DNA of 64,000 nucleotides from Balneolaceae bacterium. GTDB lineage: Bacteria; Bacteroidota; Rhodothermia; Balneolales; Balneolaceae. Under the pieces are notes generated by a model. That model saw nothing but the letters and a program-made list of their open reading frames with translations. It was not told the origin of the DNA and searched no databases. The stretch is taken from contig JAXHMM010000003.1 in the NCBI GenBank assembly GCA_034521445.1, positions 1 to 64,000 on the forward strand, read 5' to 3'. A program made the position numbers and the translations under genes. Of the stretch, positions 53,901 to 62,508 are shown in pieces; positions within the stretch are counted from its first letter, which is position 1; each line of letters starts with the position of its first letter.

Positions 53901-55799
53901 AAGTGGATAATCCGCACGGCGCGTACTCAGGCTGTCCAGTCGACGGGAGACCCGTCTTTCATGCTCCTGCGGCACATAGACGAACCAGTCCTGTGCGCCT
54001 GCGCTGTCAGCGGGCGCCTTGCGCAGGGTCAGCAGCTCTCCTCCGAGCACTTCTCTTTGCACCTTGGTCTGCAAAGTACGGCGAACAGCGGGTGCCCCCT
54101 CCCGGGCAGCGACGAAGTCGAGGAGCGGGTACCAGTTGCGCGTCTTCTCCAGGCGCTCGCGAAAGATGGGTAGCATGCCGCGGGAACCGCCCTCGAGACC
54201 ATCCTTCCAGCCCAGGCCCCGGGGGTTGCGAGGTTCGTAGTGCTGGTAGCGGGTTTCCTGTTCTTCAATGTCGAAGACGTCGTCGGGGTGTACGAAATGG
54301 TTCCAGGCGCCCGTCAGCAGGAGCTGGCTCTGCTGCAGGAAAATAGAGCTGTTGTCGGAGGTAAATCCGTTGCTGGAGCGTGGATAGGCGAACAGCTGTC
54401 CCTGGCCGTACGGTTCGGGACCGAACTCCCTACGCTCGCCCTCCAGGAAGCTGCCGCCCATGATTGAGCTGGAGATGCGCAGCTCGGGCATGGCCTCGGT
54501 GAGCGCCCGGAACCCCACCTGGTCGATGTTATTGTGGGGCGGCACGTAGGTGACGGGATTGTCGCCCAGCTGTCGAATGAACCACATGCGGCGCGCCGAC
54601 TCAACCGAGCGCCGGATGGTTTCCTTGTCCGGCCAGTAGGAGGTGTCGGGAGATACATGGTTGTACCCGTGAAACCCCAGCTCGTGGCGGCTCTGCCGCA
54701 CGTTTTCCGCCAGCCGCTGGCTCACACGGATGTTTTCCCCGTTGCGGTTTACCCGTCCGACGTCCCATCCCGGGAAATCGAAATGGGGTCGCAATTTTTG
54801 GTTGTAGTTGAAAACCAGGGCGACTGTATAGGTCATATCGAGGGAGTCGGCCAGCCTCTTCATGTCGGGCCACCACTCGCGGTAGACAAATTCAGCCTGC
54901 GTGATGCCGTATTCCCGGGCGATGGGTTCCATCATCCGGTTGTAATATGGGGCGGGAAAGTCGTCCAGGAAGATGGTGGAAACGGCGGTTACAGGGTAGG
55001 GCAGTCCCGGCAGCGTTTTCAGGATTGTGGAGAAATAGAGAGAGCGAAATTGGCGGTCCGCCAAGGCAATGCTGTTGTAGAGGTAGACGCTGCCCGCTCC
55101 AAGAGTGCGCTCCAGCAGTACAGGGTAGGTGCGGGGATGAAGGGCAGTGGCGTGCACGTACACTTGTTCACGGAACTGCCCGCGGGGAAAGCCCCGGTGC
55201 CTTTGCCCTTCCCAGGCGAGAGAGTCGCCAATCCCGCCGAAGCCGGGAAAGGGATTTGACCGGAAAATAATGCCGCTTGCGGTGGTGTCGGCGGCGGGAT
55301 AGCGGTCCGCGCGAAGACCCTGCAGGAACATCATACGCTCGTCCCAGACCGGACGCGTAAGAATGAGACTGCCGCCCCGGTTTACATAATGCGCCAACTG
55401 CCTGATGTCCCCCGCTGTGAGCTCTTCCGTACGATCGGTGGCCAGCACGAGGGTGCGCACCGAGGACGGTATGCGGAGGGAGCCGTCGCCCAGACTGTTT
55501 CGGGTGAAGGAAATACGGGCGTATTCAAGCGTCCGGGCAATGTGGCGCCCGGTGGCGCTACCGGCGGAGTCCTCCGGATGGTCCACCAGCATGACGAGAG
55601 GCTCGGATACATCGCCGTGGTCCATAGCCTGACGCAGCATATCCCCGTAAGGATTTTCTTGCAGGGCATCCCCGCATCCCGCTAGTAGGAGCGGCAGGAG
55701 CAGCCCCGCCAGTAGGAGAGAGGCGAGAAGGCGCCGCGGCAAGCTACTCCGCAAGGATTGGCCAGGGCTTGTCGCTATGTGTGCGGTAAAGAGATTCAT
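50850..55799 (-). CDS. Giant Pel-type lipoprotein: PelA-like deacetylase + TPR + beta-barrel + SPOR-like end
   Basis: Up to 1649 residues. Lipobox LLLAGC (Cys42). Residues 60-270: amidotransferase-like fold (TLVLATDRTEELTAGDIRQL). Residues 272-560: DUF2194/CE4-type polysaccharide deacetylase, with metal Asp pair FLDDFP (279-280), FHGYNH (H377, H381), YVPPHNN and NHFVHPDD. About 686-1025: TPR-type helical repeats. About 1025-1310: alternating beta strands ending FTLSYALP, a predicted outer-membrane barrel. About 1350-1440: carboxypeptidase-regulatory-like sandwich. About 1544-1600: SPOR-like YRFRFGSYRNLDDAQKRA. In Pseudomonas these functions are divided between PelA and PelB. An alternative TTG start at 55742, right after the upstream stop and behind GCGGAG, gives a tidier signal peptide. 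Confidence 0.85.
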   Translation of the reverse strand: MNLFTAHIATSPGQSLRSSLPRRLLASLLLAGLLLPLLLAGCGDALQENPYGDMLRQAMDHGDVSEPLVMLVDHPEDSAGSATGRHIARTLEYARISFTRNSLGDGSLRIPSSVRTLVLATDRTEELTAGDIRQLAHYVNRGGSLILTRPVWDERMMFLQGLRADRYPAADTTASGIIFRSNPFPGFGGIGDSLAWEGQRHRGFPRGQFREQVYVHATALHPRTYPVLLERTLGAGSVYLYNSIALADRQFRSLYFSTILKTLPGLPYPVTAVSTIFLDDFPAPYYNRMMEPIAREYGITQAEFVYREWWPDMKRLADSLDMTYTVALVFNYNQKLRPHFDFPGWDVGRVNRNGENIRVSQRLAENVRQSRHELGFHGYNHVSPDTSYWPDKETIRRSVESARRMWFIRQLGDNPVTYVPPHNNIDQVGFRALTEAMPELRISSSIMGGSFLEGERREFGPEPYGQGQLFAYPRSSNGFTSDNSSIFLQQSQLLLTGAWNHFVHPDDVFDIEEQETRYQHYEPRNPRGLGWKDGLEGGSRGMLPIFRERLEKTRNWYPLLDFVAAREGAPAVRRTLQTKVQREVLGGELLTLRKAPADSAGAQDWFVYVPQEHERRVSRRLDSLSTRRADYPLWSGHLHQFSSRRDSLFLPFPKGANDREALAAGALEARYNRFERVRRQRLSPGLTYTAASLDSLRGHYQSLPDSQRTDSTALLDRLVQVAAGTGRSGELIPLLKREVFWREDPRPMTVERLLTFYGWNGRTSEAWDLLEQRWERSPGERTLQMQRRLLARTGWPGPAVRNRWVRRAWRAHPDSMPALRRAARILTVDSTWSDGREATRSMIRKHPRSDTLYAHLMQHTFWYESPDSILAVADRLPSHAYGQVRPWADELAHLYAGQREDYREALSWADRSFGIDWRTVLYWQENSGQTGRFRRTGLQALRQYPQDDSLRAYVGLTLFYGGDRQEAWSILEPFLAPGRENTLSGTLRREIAYLPYEQRLSLYRSYPSFFSDSLHTALRGDYASRRQLSVYSLGAWQSDNFGHRLAQMGLGATLRRGSRNRHSLNLSEFYLRSENSQEILRSRLFRLDYRFTRAFPEQGMELHAGAGFRVRSGHFFPVLRAGLTRSTEESHASARLRFRPVYTPESVELGISELEAELYYERSWLGGDLRMGLNARPRYFTDRNFSMELGLTAYVFPSRFGPLSLSPVGYTSVAGASRIRLSGIPYYAPPNRMTNGAGLSARYILPDGETAAEVQLRGNRDSRTPFFGSLSASVSAPLTDELSLQAEGYFSTSRLYRSNSLQFTLSYALPQDLPDPQPRRRSGDVSSPESVVSPASPQIASDRGPRSGGKTRRYTLAGRVRTDSTASTSLHSLTVHYRGVDNGYRGRTRTYYDGSFAVDALPADTYRLWTETGESFISRPDTTTVKLGSIATESTALLTLSSAGPPSSAAIDTAHATARWQVALPAGMRLGQALALRQHTTAGLRETLSPYYLPGTDSLQLRSRPFGSRKEARALADSLVSSDTLAPAGNGHYELVKFDSTTATPATYRFRFGSYRNLDDAQKRAEELRGALPGYNPQVRTDPVAGRYHVDTRAMRDWHHARGKLRALWRLVGHGEVTRRVFPEPLYLLKAPPSGPGEEPSSQGSNTFR

Positions 55800-57906
55800 T
55801 GATCAGGGCGTAGCCTGTTTCGTAGTTGAGCTGGTAGACAACGGATTGGGGGCTTTCGTAGTAGACCTCTGCGCTGCCCCCGCGCGCACGGAAATTTTTC
55901 ACCCAGCGGCGCATGGCGGACATGCGCTCCTGAAGGTGCGGTATATTGCTCTGCTGAAAGTCGTACGGCGGCTTGGCGATGAACAGAAAAACATGGGGAC
56001 TCGGGCGGTATTCATACTGCAGTTCCGCCCCGGGCATTCCGCCACCCTGCGCCTTGGTTCGGCGGTAGAGAGAGTCGAGCCGCGCATAATTCTGCAGGAA
56101 AAAGGGATAATCCAGGAAACGGCTGCGGTTCACGGTCAGGGGACGCATCACGGCCGGTGCAATAATCGAATAGCTTGTGGGTATGCGCTCGGAGGAGATG
56201 CGGTGAAAGGCCTGGTAGAAATTTCTGGGAAGAGCGTCCGGCGGCTGTTCGGCCGGGACACCGGTAGGACGCAGTCCGGAAAGCAGCGGAACCAGCACGA
56301 CGGCGGCAAGGAATGTGCGGGGCATCCAGCGCAGGACGTCCCTCGGCGCAGCCGCAGCGCGGGACAGCGTCAAGCTGCCTGCGTGTACCAGGTGGCGAAC
56401 CACCAGTCCGGCGGCTGCCGCTGCGGCAAGGGAAAGCAGCATCGGCACTTGCGGGAGACTGGTCCACTCTTCCCGCAGGGCGGGGGCGAGGCGGTTCAGG
56501 AGGGCCAGTGCCAGGAAAGCAAGGTAAAATATGCACTCGGCGGCGGAAAAGGCACGCACACCACCGTTCCAGATCCTTGCTGCTGCACGTGCGATGCAAC
56601 AGAAAACCCCGGCCCCCAGGATGCCCCAGAGAAGACGCTGCTGCAAGACGGTGAAGCCGAAATCCCCGAAATAGACCTCCGGGTGGAAAAGCTGGGAGAG
56701 AAAAAACTCCCGGTAGGCCATGCCGTAACCTTGTACCATTGCTGCGTAGGAGGCGGCGCTGAGAAGCGCTCCCGCTCCGAACAGCAACAGGCGCCTGCCC
56801 GTCCCGGATTCCCCGCGGTCCCGCCGGAAGGGTTTGGTGGCCAGGTGTTCCAGCAGGCAGAAGGCGCCACCCGCCAATAGCAGGCCGAAGGCCATAAGGT
56901 CTGTCAGCGAGGTGGCAAGCACCATGGCCGGCAACAGTATGCGCGCGGGTCCTGGTGGAACGGCCCGGGCCTCTTCCTCTCCCCGAAGCAACAGCAGGGC
57001 GCAGGCGCCAAGGGCGAGTCCAAGCACCAGCTGGGTGTAGTACATGTTATGGGTGTAGGCCTCGCCCGCCACCAGGAGCGGTGCCAGGGCCCAGACGGAA
57101 GCCGCGGCCAGTCCCCCGTAGTGGGCGGAGCGGGAAAAGGCCTCCTCTTCACCCAAGCCGCTGCCGAGCAAGCGACGTACCAGCCGGTAGATCAATAGTG
57201 AGCCCAGCAGTGCGGCCAGCCCTTCTGAAATGAGCAGCATGAACTCCACACGGGTCTGTGTCAGGTCGCTGAATACGCGGACCAGAGCGTGATAGCCGGG
57301 GAGCTGGTGTACATCGCCCAGGACGGTCTGCAGGCGGAGGTCCTTGACTTTCTGCACGGCACCAAACCAGCTGGCGGTGACCGACATGGGCTGCGAGGCG
57401 AGCGACCAGAATCGAAGCAGGGGGGCGGCGCAGGCGACCAGCAGCACCGTAAACAGGCGGCGACGCCTCGAGGCGTGAGGTGCCAGGAACACCCTGCGCA
57501 GCCGGCGGCGCGCCAGTCTCAGGTGGGAGCCCGGGTCCTGTTCGAGACGCTCCAACAGTCCCACGAGGCCCACCGTCAGTGCGCTGAACCTGCCGCGAAG
57601 CCAGCTGGGAAGCGAGGGCGCTTTTCCCTCTCCTGAAGTACGTCTTGCCCGCTGCCAGGCAGAGCCCACGGCCAGGATGGCCAGAGCGGCCACTATCCCG
57701 ACAGGACCATACAGACCTGAGAGGGCAAGGAGGAGTCCGGTCAGCATCAGCAGGCATGCCGTAATGCCGGCCCTCAGAAAGAATCCCCGTGCGGTGGTTC
57801 CGGCGCCCCCCCGGTACAGCAGGAGCGTGGCAAGGCAGGCAAGACCCGCCCAGGCGCCGGTACGCAGGACGGCGATAAGCAGTTCGTATTTCAGCTGGAC
57901 ATCCAT
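55744..57906 (-). CDS. Polytopic membrane protein of the Pel-like operon
   Basis: This 720-residue protein has about 12 hydrophobic helices in residues 1-540 and a soluble C-terminal domain (about 545-720) with RNFYQAFHRISSERIPTSY and YRPSPHVFLFIAKPPYDF, probably extracytoplasmic. No Pel family is recognised: it has no GGDEF, GAF or TPR that would mark PelD or PelE. The general plan resembles GT-C-type membrane glycosyltransferases, but I cannot see a convincing catalytic loop. It lies 4 bp after pelG and overlaps or abuts the giant lipoprotein gene, so it is an integral operon member. Confidence 0.8.
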   Translation of the reverse strand: MDVQLKYELLIAVLRTGAWAGLACLATLLLYRGGAGTTARGFFLRAGITACLLMLTGLLLALSGLYGPVGIVAALAILAVGSAWQRARRTSGEGKAPSLPSWLRGRFSALTVGLVGLLERLEQDPGSHLRLARRRLRRVFLAPHASRRRRLFTVLLVACAAPLLRFWSLASQPMSVTASWFGAVQKVKDLRLQTVLGDVHQLPGYHALVRVFSDLTQTRVEFMLLISEGLAALLGSLLIYRLVRRLLGSGLGEEEAFSRSAHYGGLAAASVWALAPLLVAGEAYTHNMYYTQLVLGLALGACALLLLRGEEEARAVPPGPARILLPAMVLATSLTDLMAFGLLLAGGAFCLLEHLATKPFRRDRGESGTGRRLLLFGAGALLSAASYAAMVQGYGMAYREFFLSQLFHPEVYFGDFGFTVLQQRLLWGILGAGVFCCIARAAARIWNGGVRAFSAAECIFYLAFLALALLNRLAPALREEWTSLPQVPMLLSLAAAAAAGLVVRHLVHAGSLTLSRAAAAPRDVLRWMPRTFLAAVVLVPLLSGLRPTGVPAEQPPDALPRNFYQAFHRISSERIPTSYSIIAPAVMRPLTVNRSRFLDYPFFLQNYARLDSLYRRTKAQGGGMPGAELQYEYRPSPHVFLFIAKPPYDFQQSNIPHLQERMSAMRRWVKNFRARGGSAEVYYESPQSVVYQLNYETGYALINESLYRTHSDKPWPILAE

Positions 57907-57910
57907 GGAA

Positions 57911-59620
57911 TCAGTAAGCAGAGTAGTAGTAATAGGGAAGATTGTCGAACATTTCGAGGAGGTAATAGACTGTCAGCCCAGCCAAGGTGAATCCGCCGGC
58001 AACCAGTCCCAGTACCGCGAACTCATAGGAGATGAGACGGCTGCAGGCGAAACCGACCGATGCGTTCACCAGCAGGGCAGCTGTCATAGCCCGCACCACC
58101 TTGGCCGGCCTGCCTATGGTGAAAAAGAAGAGCGTGTTCATGAGTCCAAGTGCCGTAAACAGGTAACCCAAGCTGGCCAGCCAGAAAACCGGATACAGCA
58201 CCTCGTTGGAGAAAAAATCGTGAATGAGACGCACCTCGTCCGCAAATCCCCTCAGGCTGTGCACGGCAAAGTAGCTTGCGAGGATGGAAGAGACGGCCAC
58301 GCCCAGCAGTATAAGCACCTGCCGGCGGTAGAAATGCCGGAAGAACGCCTTGAAACGGTGTTGGGAGGTGCGGGACAGCTTCTCCTGCAGGGGAAGCACG
58401 AGCTCGGAGAAGCGGTTGATGCTGTATTCCGAGGAGGCCGTGATGAGAATGAGTCCTATAAGTGCCCAGTCCATGCCCAGTTCATAAGATGTGTCGAACC
58501 AGAGCGGATATTCGGGAGGAGGTGAGCCAGCCGACCAGGCCATGAGCCTGTCCATGAAAAGAAAAAGAAAATAGAGGGTTCCGTAGAGGAAATAGCGCCG
58601 GTTCTGGTAGAACTTCTGTGCAAGAGGGGGCAGCGAGAAATCCTTGCCGTTGTTGCCGTTATCCTTTTGCTGTTGCCGGTCCAGAATGCGCAGCCCATGA
58701 ACCGCCATGGCAAGAGCGGACAGGAGCATTCCAGTCCAGTGCGAGAGGTATATGCCCCATCCAAGCACCTCCATACCCAGTATCACGGCCGCGGTGCCGC
58801 CCAGGGTGGCATAGAGAATGGCCATGTAGCGCTCCATGGCGTAGAGCAGCGTGGAGGCCAGCAGCCAGGTGCCGATAAAAAACATGTAAGCGTTGCTCAT
58901 GATGAGCATGCTGTGCGGGAAGAGGGGCGTGAGCAGGTTAAGCACGTGCAGTCCCAGCGCAGCGGCCAGCAACAGTCCCACACCCATTCCCAACACTTGG
59001 CGGGCGGTACGCGCGGCCAGGCCGGGGGTATCGCGCTGCAGGTAGGAGGTGATTTCCCGGCTCGCGTAGAAGGAGAGTCCCCCGGTTACCAGAAAGGCAC
59101 TTATAGTGCCCAGCGCCACCATCGTAGCCTGAAACTCGTTGAAAAAGAGCCAGGCCCAGAGTGAATAGGAGACCAGCACCACGGAGAGTATCTGTGAGAA
59201 AAGGGGTGCCATGCCCAGGAGTCCTTTGCCGAAATGGCGCAGGAAGGTCCGGATCAGGGAACCCTCCCCGGGAAGATCCAGCGCCGGGGCTTTGTGCATG
59301 CCGTTCCTGCGCCTGCCGTTATTACGGGGGATGACAGGCGCTTCTGCAGTGCCGTTTCCCCCCTCCATTGGGTTGCCCGGTTGTGCTGACCGCTCTCTGG
59401 CCAACTCGTGTCGGATGTAATCGTACACCCGGTCTGCCAGCTGGAAAACGGAATCGTAGCCGTAGGTCTCCCGCACCTTGCGGTCATTGAGTCCCAGGAG
59501 CTCCAGCTGGATCGCCACGGAATACTTGGAGCTGGGCTCTTCCACCGATGCGCACACCTTCTCCCCCAGGTCGGCGACGACCTCGCTCTTCGTTTTGCTA
59601 TGCAGAAGCGCTTCGGCCAT
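57911..59620 (-). CDS. pelG: PelG-like polysaccharide transporter
   Basis: This 569-residue membrane protein has a cytosolic N-terminal part (1-about 135; VADLGEKVCASVEEPSSKYSV then VFQLADRVYDYIRHEL). About 12 helices follow (MVALGTISAFLVTGGLSFYASREI and others), ending in MFDNLPYYYYSAY. PelG is the MOP-fold flippase-like partner of PelF; the P. aeruginosa protein is about 456 residues, so the N-terminal extension is extra. Identification rests on topology, end motif and position 2 bp after pelF. It should move the growing chain over the inner membrane. Confidence 0.82.
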   Translation of the reverse strand: MAEALLHSKTKSEVVADLGEKVCASVEEPSSKYSVAIQLELLGLNDRKVRETYGYDSVFQLADRVYDYIRHELARERSAQPGNPMEGGNGTAEAPVIPRNNGRRRNGMHKAPALDLPGEGSLIRTFLRHFGKGLLGMAPLFSQILSVVLVSYSLWAWLFFNEFQATMVALGTISAFLVTGGLSFYASREITSYLQRDTPGLAARTARQVLGMGVGLLLAAALGLHVLNLLTPLFPHSMLIMSNAYMFFIGTWLLASTLLYAMERYMAILYATLGGTAAVILGMEVLGWGIYLSHWTGMLLSALAMAVHGLRILDRQQQKDNGNNGKDFSLPPLAQKFYQNRRYFLYGTLYFLFLFMDRLMAWSAGSPPPEYPLWFDTSYELGMDWALIGLILITASSEYSINRFSELVLPLQEKLSRTSQHRFKAFFRHFYRRQVLILLGVAVSSILASYFAVHSLRGFADEVRLIHDFFSNEVLYPVFWLASLGYLFTALGLMNTLFFFTIGRPAKVVRAMTAALLVNASVGFACSRLISYEFAVLGLVAGGFTLAGLTVYYLLEMFDNLPYYYYSAY

Positions 59621-59622
59621 AA

Positions 59623-61182
59623 CTAGGTTGCCAGTTTGCGGACTACGGGATGCCGGAGTTCCTTCTTCAGAGGGGTGCGTAAGGCGTTCTTCTGTTCGAG
59701 GTAGCGCCGGTGGTAGTTTTCAAGGGTGATGCGGGCACTGTAGCGGTTGACCGCATGGCGGCGGGACCGTGCGCCGAACTCCTCTCGCAGCGAGTCGTTC
59801 TCCAGGAGCTCCACTACGCTGGCGGCCAGTCCCTCCACGTCCCCTGGTTCATTCACCCTTCCGCATTCGCCCAGCACCTCGCGGACACCCCCCACGTCGG
59901 TAGCCACCACGGGCCGCCCGCAGGCCATCGATTCCAGTACGGTATAGGGAGCGCCCTCGGACACCGAGGTGAGGATGGAAAGATCACCCTCGTTGAAGGC
60001 CTCCGCCGGGCTGTTGTGAAATCCTCCGATGATAAAGTGTTCGGAGAGGTTCAGCTCCTCGATGAGCGCTTCGCAGCGGCGTGTGTATTCGGGGTCGGCC
60101 CGGTCGTTGCCGTAAAGCAGGAAACGTACCGTGGGTACAGATTCCCGCACCACATCGCAGGTTCTGATCATGGTTTTGATGTCTTTGAGCTCTACCAGGT
60201 TGGCCAGGGCCACGACCGTGGGACGCTCGCTCTCCCCGCCTGCCTCTTCCATGGGACGGAATTTCTCCACGTCTACCCCGTTGATGATGGGGTGGATGCG
60301 GTCTTCCCTCGCACCGAACTCTTTGAGCCAGCCGGAGTGGGTGCCGGTGACCGGGGTAAGAAGGTCGGCGTGCCGGTAGGCCGCCTTGCTGATTACGATG
60401 CACAGATTGGAGAGGAGCGTGCGCGCATGCAGGCCGAAGGCCTTGTCCTCATCCAGGGCCTTGATACGTTCCCGCAGCCAGATGCCGTGGTCGGTGACCA
60501 GATAGGGCGTTCCGTACTCGAATTTTCCGAGGAGGGAGGGCAGGGCGGGAAAGCCTGCCGATGAGGAATGCGACACGTCCACATGCGGTACCGATACGTT
60601 CAGCGGCATCAGAAAGTGGTAGAGCCTACGCAGTCCCATGGTGGCGTTCAGAAGGTTGAACTCCCCGGTGGCCTGCTCCGGCAGGGCAGTGCGGTAGTGG
60701 TGTGATAACTGGCGATTGAAGATCTCCCAGGTCTGCACATGCCGGAGAGTGTTCTTGTAGTCGTGCCGGCGGAAATAGCGCCAGAGACCGTACAACAGTT
60801 CGCCTACCTGCTCCGGATCGCAGGCGAGGGGACGGAAGAGGCAGGCCAGAAAATCGCGAAAAAGGGGGATGAACTGCTCCTCCAGCGCAGTCTCGTCCAG
60901 GTTCTCCTTGAGGCGCGCGATGCTCCGGAAATCCCGGGCGGGTCTGCAGTTTGCGGCGGGCATCTCAGATCCCCACAGAGGCACCTTGGTGATGTGCCTG
61001 ATGTTGCGCGGGAGGTCGTATTTCAGCTCGATGTCGGGATGGTCTACCAGACAGTAGAGGTCGAAGTCGACCTCCGAATCGAGACCGTCACAGAGGATTT
61101 CAGCCCAGGTGGAGACACCTCCGCTGCGCACGTAGGGGTAGGCGCCCTCCGTCTGGAGCATGACATGGACTGGTTCGGGCAT
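59623..61182 (-). CDS. pelF: PelF glycosyltransferase
   Basis: A 519-residue GT4 enzyme; P. aeruginosa PelF is 507. It starts MPEPVHVMLQTEGAYPYVRSG, the N-terminal PelF signature EGxYPYxxGGVSxW. Further landmarks: VDVSHSSSAGFPALPSLL, TDHGIWLRERI, INGVDVEKF and the donor site EGAPYTVLESMACGRPVVAT with the E-x7-E pair and DVGG. PelF polymerises the amino-sugar chain of Pel in the cytosol using UDP-linked N-acetylhexosamine. Followed by pelG with a 2-bp gap. Confidence 0.93.
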   Translation of the reverse strand: MPEPVHVMLQTEGAYPYVRSGGVSTWAEILCDGLDSEVDFDLYCLVDHPDIELKYDLPRNIRHITKVPLWGSEMPAANCRPARDFRSIARLKENLDETALEEQFIPLFRDFLACLFRPLACDPEQVGELLYGLWRYFRRHDYKNTLRHVQTWEIFNRQLSHHYRTALPEQATGEFNLLNATMGLRRLYHFLMPLNVSVPHVDVSHSSSAGFPALPSLLGKFEYGTPYLVTDHGIWLRERIKALDEDKAFGLHARTLLSNLCIVISKAAYRHADLLTPVTGTHSGWLKEFGAREDRIHPIINGVDVEKFRPMEEAGGESERPTVVALANLVELKDIKTMIRTCDVVRESVPTVRFLLYGNDRADPEYTRRCEALIEELNLSEHFIIGGFHNSPAEAFNEGDLSILTSVSEGAPYTVLESMACGRPVVATDVGGVREVLGECGRVNEPGDVEGLAASVVELLENDSLREEFGARSRRHAVNRYSARITLENYHRRYLEQKNALRTPLKKELRHPVVRKLAT

Positions 61183-61331
61183 AGTTCTCCCTAGATTTTC
61201 CCGGGTACCCTGCCCGGTACCATACCTTTCCGGGACGTTAGCTTTTTAGTTCGGGGTCCCTGCCCCGGTCCCTACCTTGTATTTTCACTCCTAAATGAAA
61301 ATGTCTTGTACCGGCATTCTGACAGCCGGAC

Positions 61332-62186
61332 TTATTTCCTGTACTGATACACCTGTTCCAGAGTATCGAGCTGGATGTTGCTGATGTAATACGGCTGGTT
61401 GAGGGTGTCCAGTCTTTGAATAACTTCGCGTTTCATGTCCTCCTCCACCGCATAATCAAGAATCAATACCGGTTTGCCCAGCGTGTCGGCAAAGGAGCGC
61501 ATCCAGCGCACTGTTTCCCTGTAGTCCTGCACGCTGCGCAAGTTGTAGTTTTCGGTTTCAAAATCGTAATGGGTGGCGATGTCCTCTATCATAATGGCGT
61601 CCACCAACGGGTCGGTGTCCTGCAGCAGGAAAAGTCCCCTGTTCTGTATGATATATGCCTCGGGATAGCGTTCGTTCAAGGTCCGGATCATGCCCAGCAT
61701 CTCGTCCTGTAGGTGGCTGCGTTCGGTATACGGCGCTACTCCGTCGATGGTGTCAAGGAGTAGTCCGTCGAAACCCTTTGCCATGATGCTACGCGCCACC
61801 TCGTCCAGCAGAATAGACCGTGCCTTTGGCGAGGAGAGATCGATATAGGGGCTGTTCCAGTTTTCGTTGACCCCCAGGAAGCCGATCTCACGCAAGAGTG
61901 GGTAATACCAGCGGTGGGGATTGACCTCGCTCATGCTGATGTAGCCGATGATGCGCGTGTCGGTCTTTGCCAGTTCGCTGACCTCCGATACGGTATACTG
62001 TTCGGGTTCCAGGACCACCAGGTCGTAATCCTCGATCTCGGAGGGGGTCACCTTGTCGTAGTCCACGCCGTAGTTCATCAGTATCTGGTCGGTGCATCCC
62101 ATAGTGGCTGTAATAAGACAGACGATAAGAGCCGCCCACCAGGCGCGCGCCTTATTTAGAGTGTATAAAGGGCCGGCCTCTTTCAC
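61332..62186 (-). CDS. GH114-like lipoprotein (PelA hydrolase-type)
   Basis: About 284 residues from a GTG at 62186; ATG starts at 62243 and 62336 are also in frame, but the GTG gives a normal lipoprotein signal ending TATMGC. The domain is the TM1410/GH114 barrel: DLVVLEPEQYTVSEV, IIGYISMSEVNPHRW, GFDGLLLDTIDG (putative catalytic Asp), AYIIQNRG and VDAIMIEDIATHYDF (putative Glu). This family includes endo-alpha-1,4-polygalactosaminidase and the N-terminal hydrolase of PelA. It is the first gene of the Pel-like operon, 149 bp before pelF. Confidence 0.85.
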   Translation of the reverse strand: MKEAGPLYTLNKARAWWAALIVCLITATMGCTDQILMNYGVDYDKVTPSEIEDYDLVVLEPEQYTVSEVSELAKTDTRIIGYISMSEVNPHRWYYPLLREIGFLGVNENWNSPYIDLSSPKARSILLDEVARSIMAKGFDGLLLDTIDGVAPYTERSHLQDEMLGMIRTLNERYPEAYIIQNRGLFLLQDTDPLVDAIMIEDIATHYDFETENYNLRSVQDYRETVRWMRSFADTLGKPVLILDYAVEEDMKREVIQRLDTLNQPYYISNIQLDTLEQVYQYRK

Positions 62187-62508
62187 GTGAAGTTTGTCGG
62201 TTTTTGCATTCAGAGGATTCCTTTTCGACCCTGCCTGTATCATCAGGCCGTTGGCGACGGACGGGTTGCGCCCGGTCTCGCCTGCGTTCACCTGAAGCTG
62301 CGCGACTATTGCAGACAGAAATTTAAGCCATTCCAACCTAAACAGATGTGACTGATTAGGGGCAGGTACGTGACAATTAAAAACTTAAAAATTTTATAAT
62401 TTTTCCTTTTTGCCAGAATGTGATTAATTGAGGCCAAAACGACAGAAGTGCGGGATCATCATCCCATCCCTGGGCAGGGATCAACCAAAAAGAGTGATCA
62501 TACTGCCC

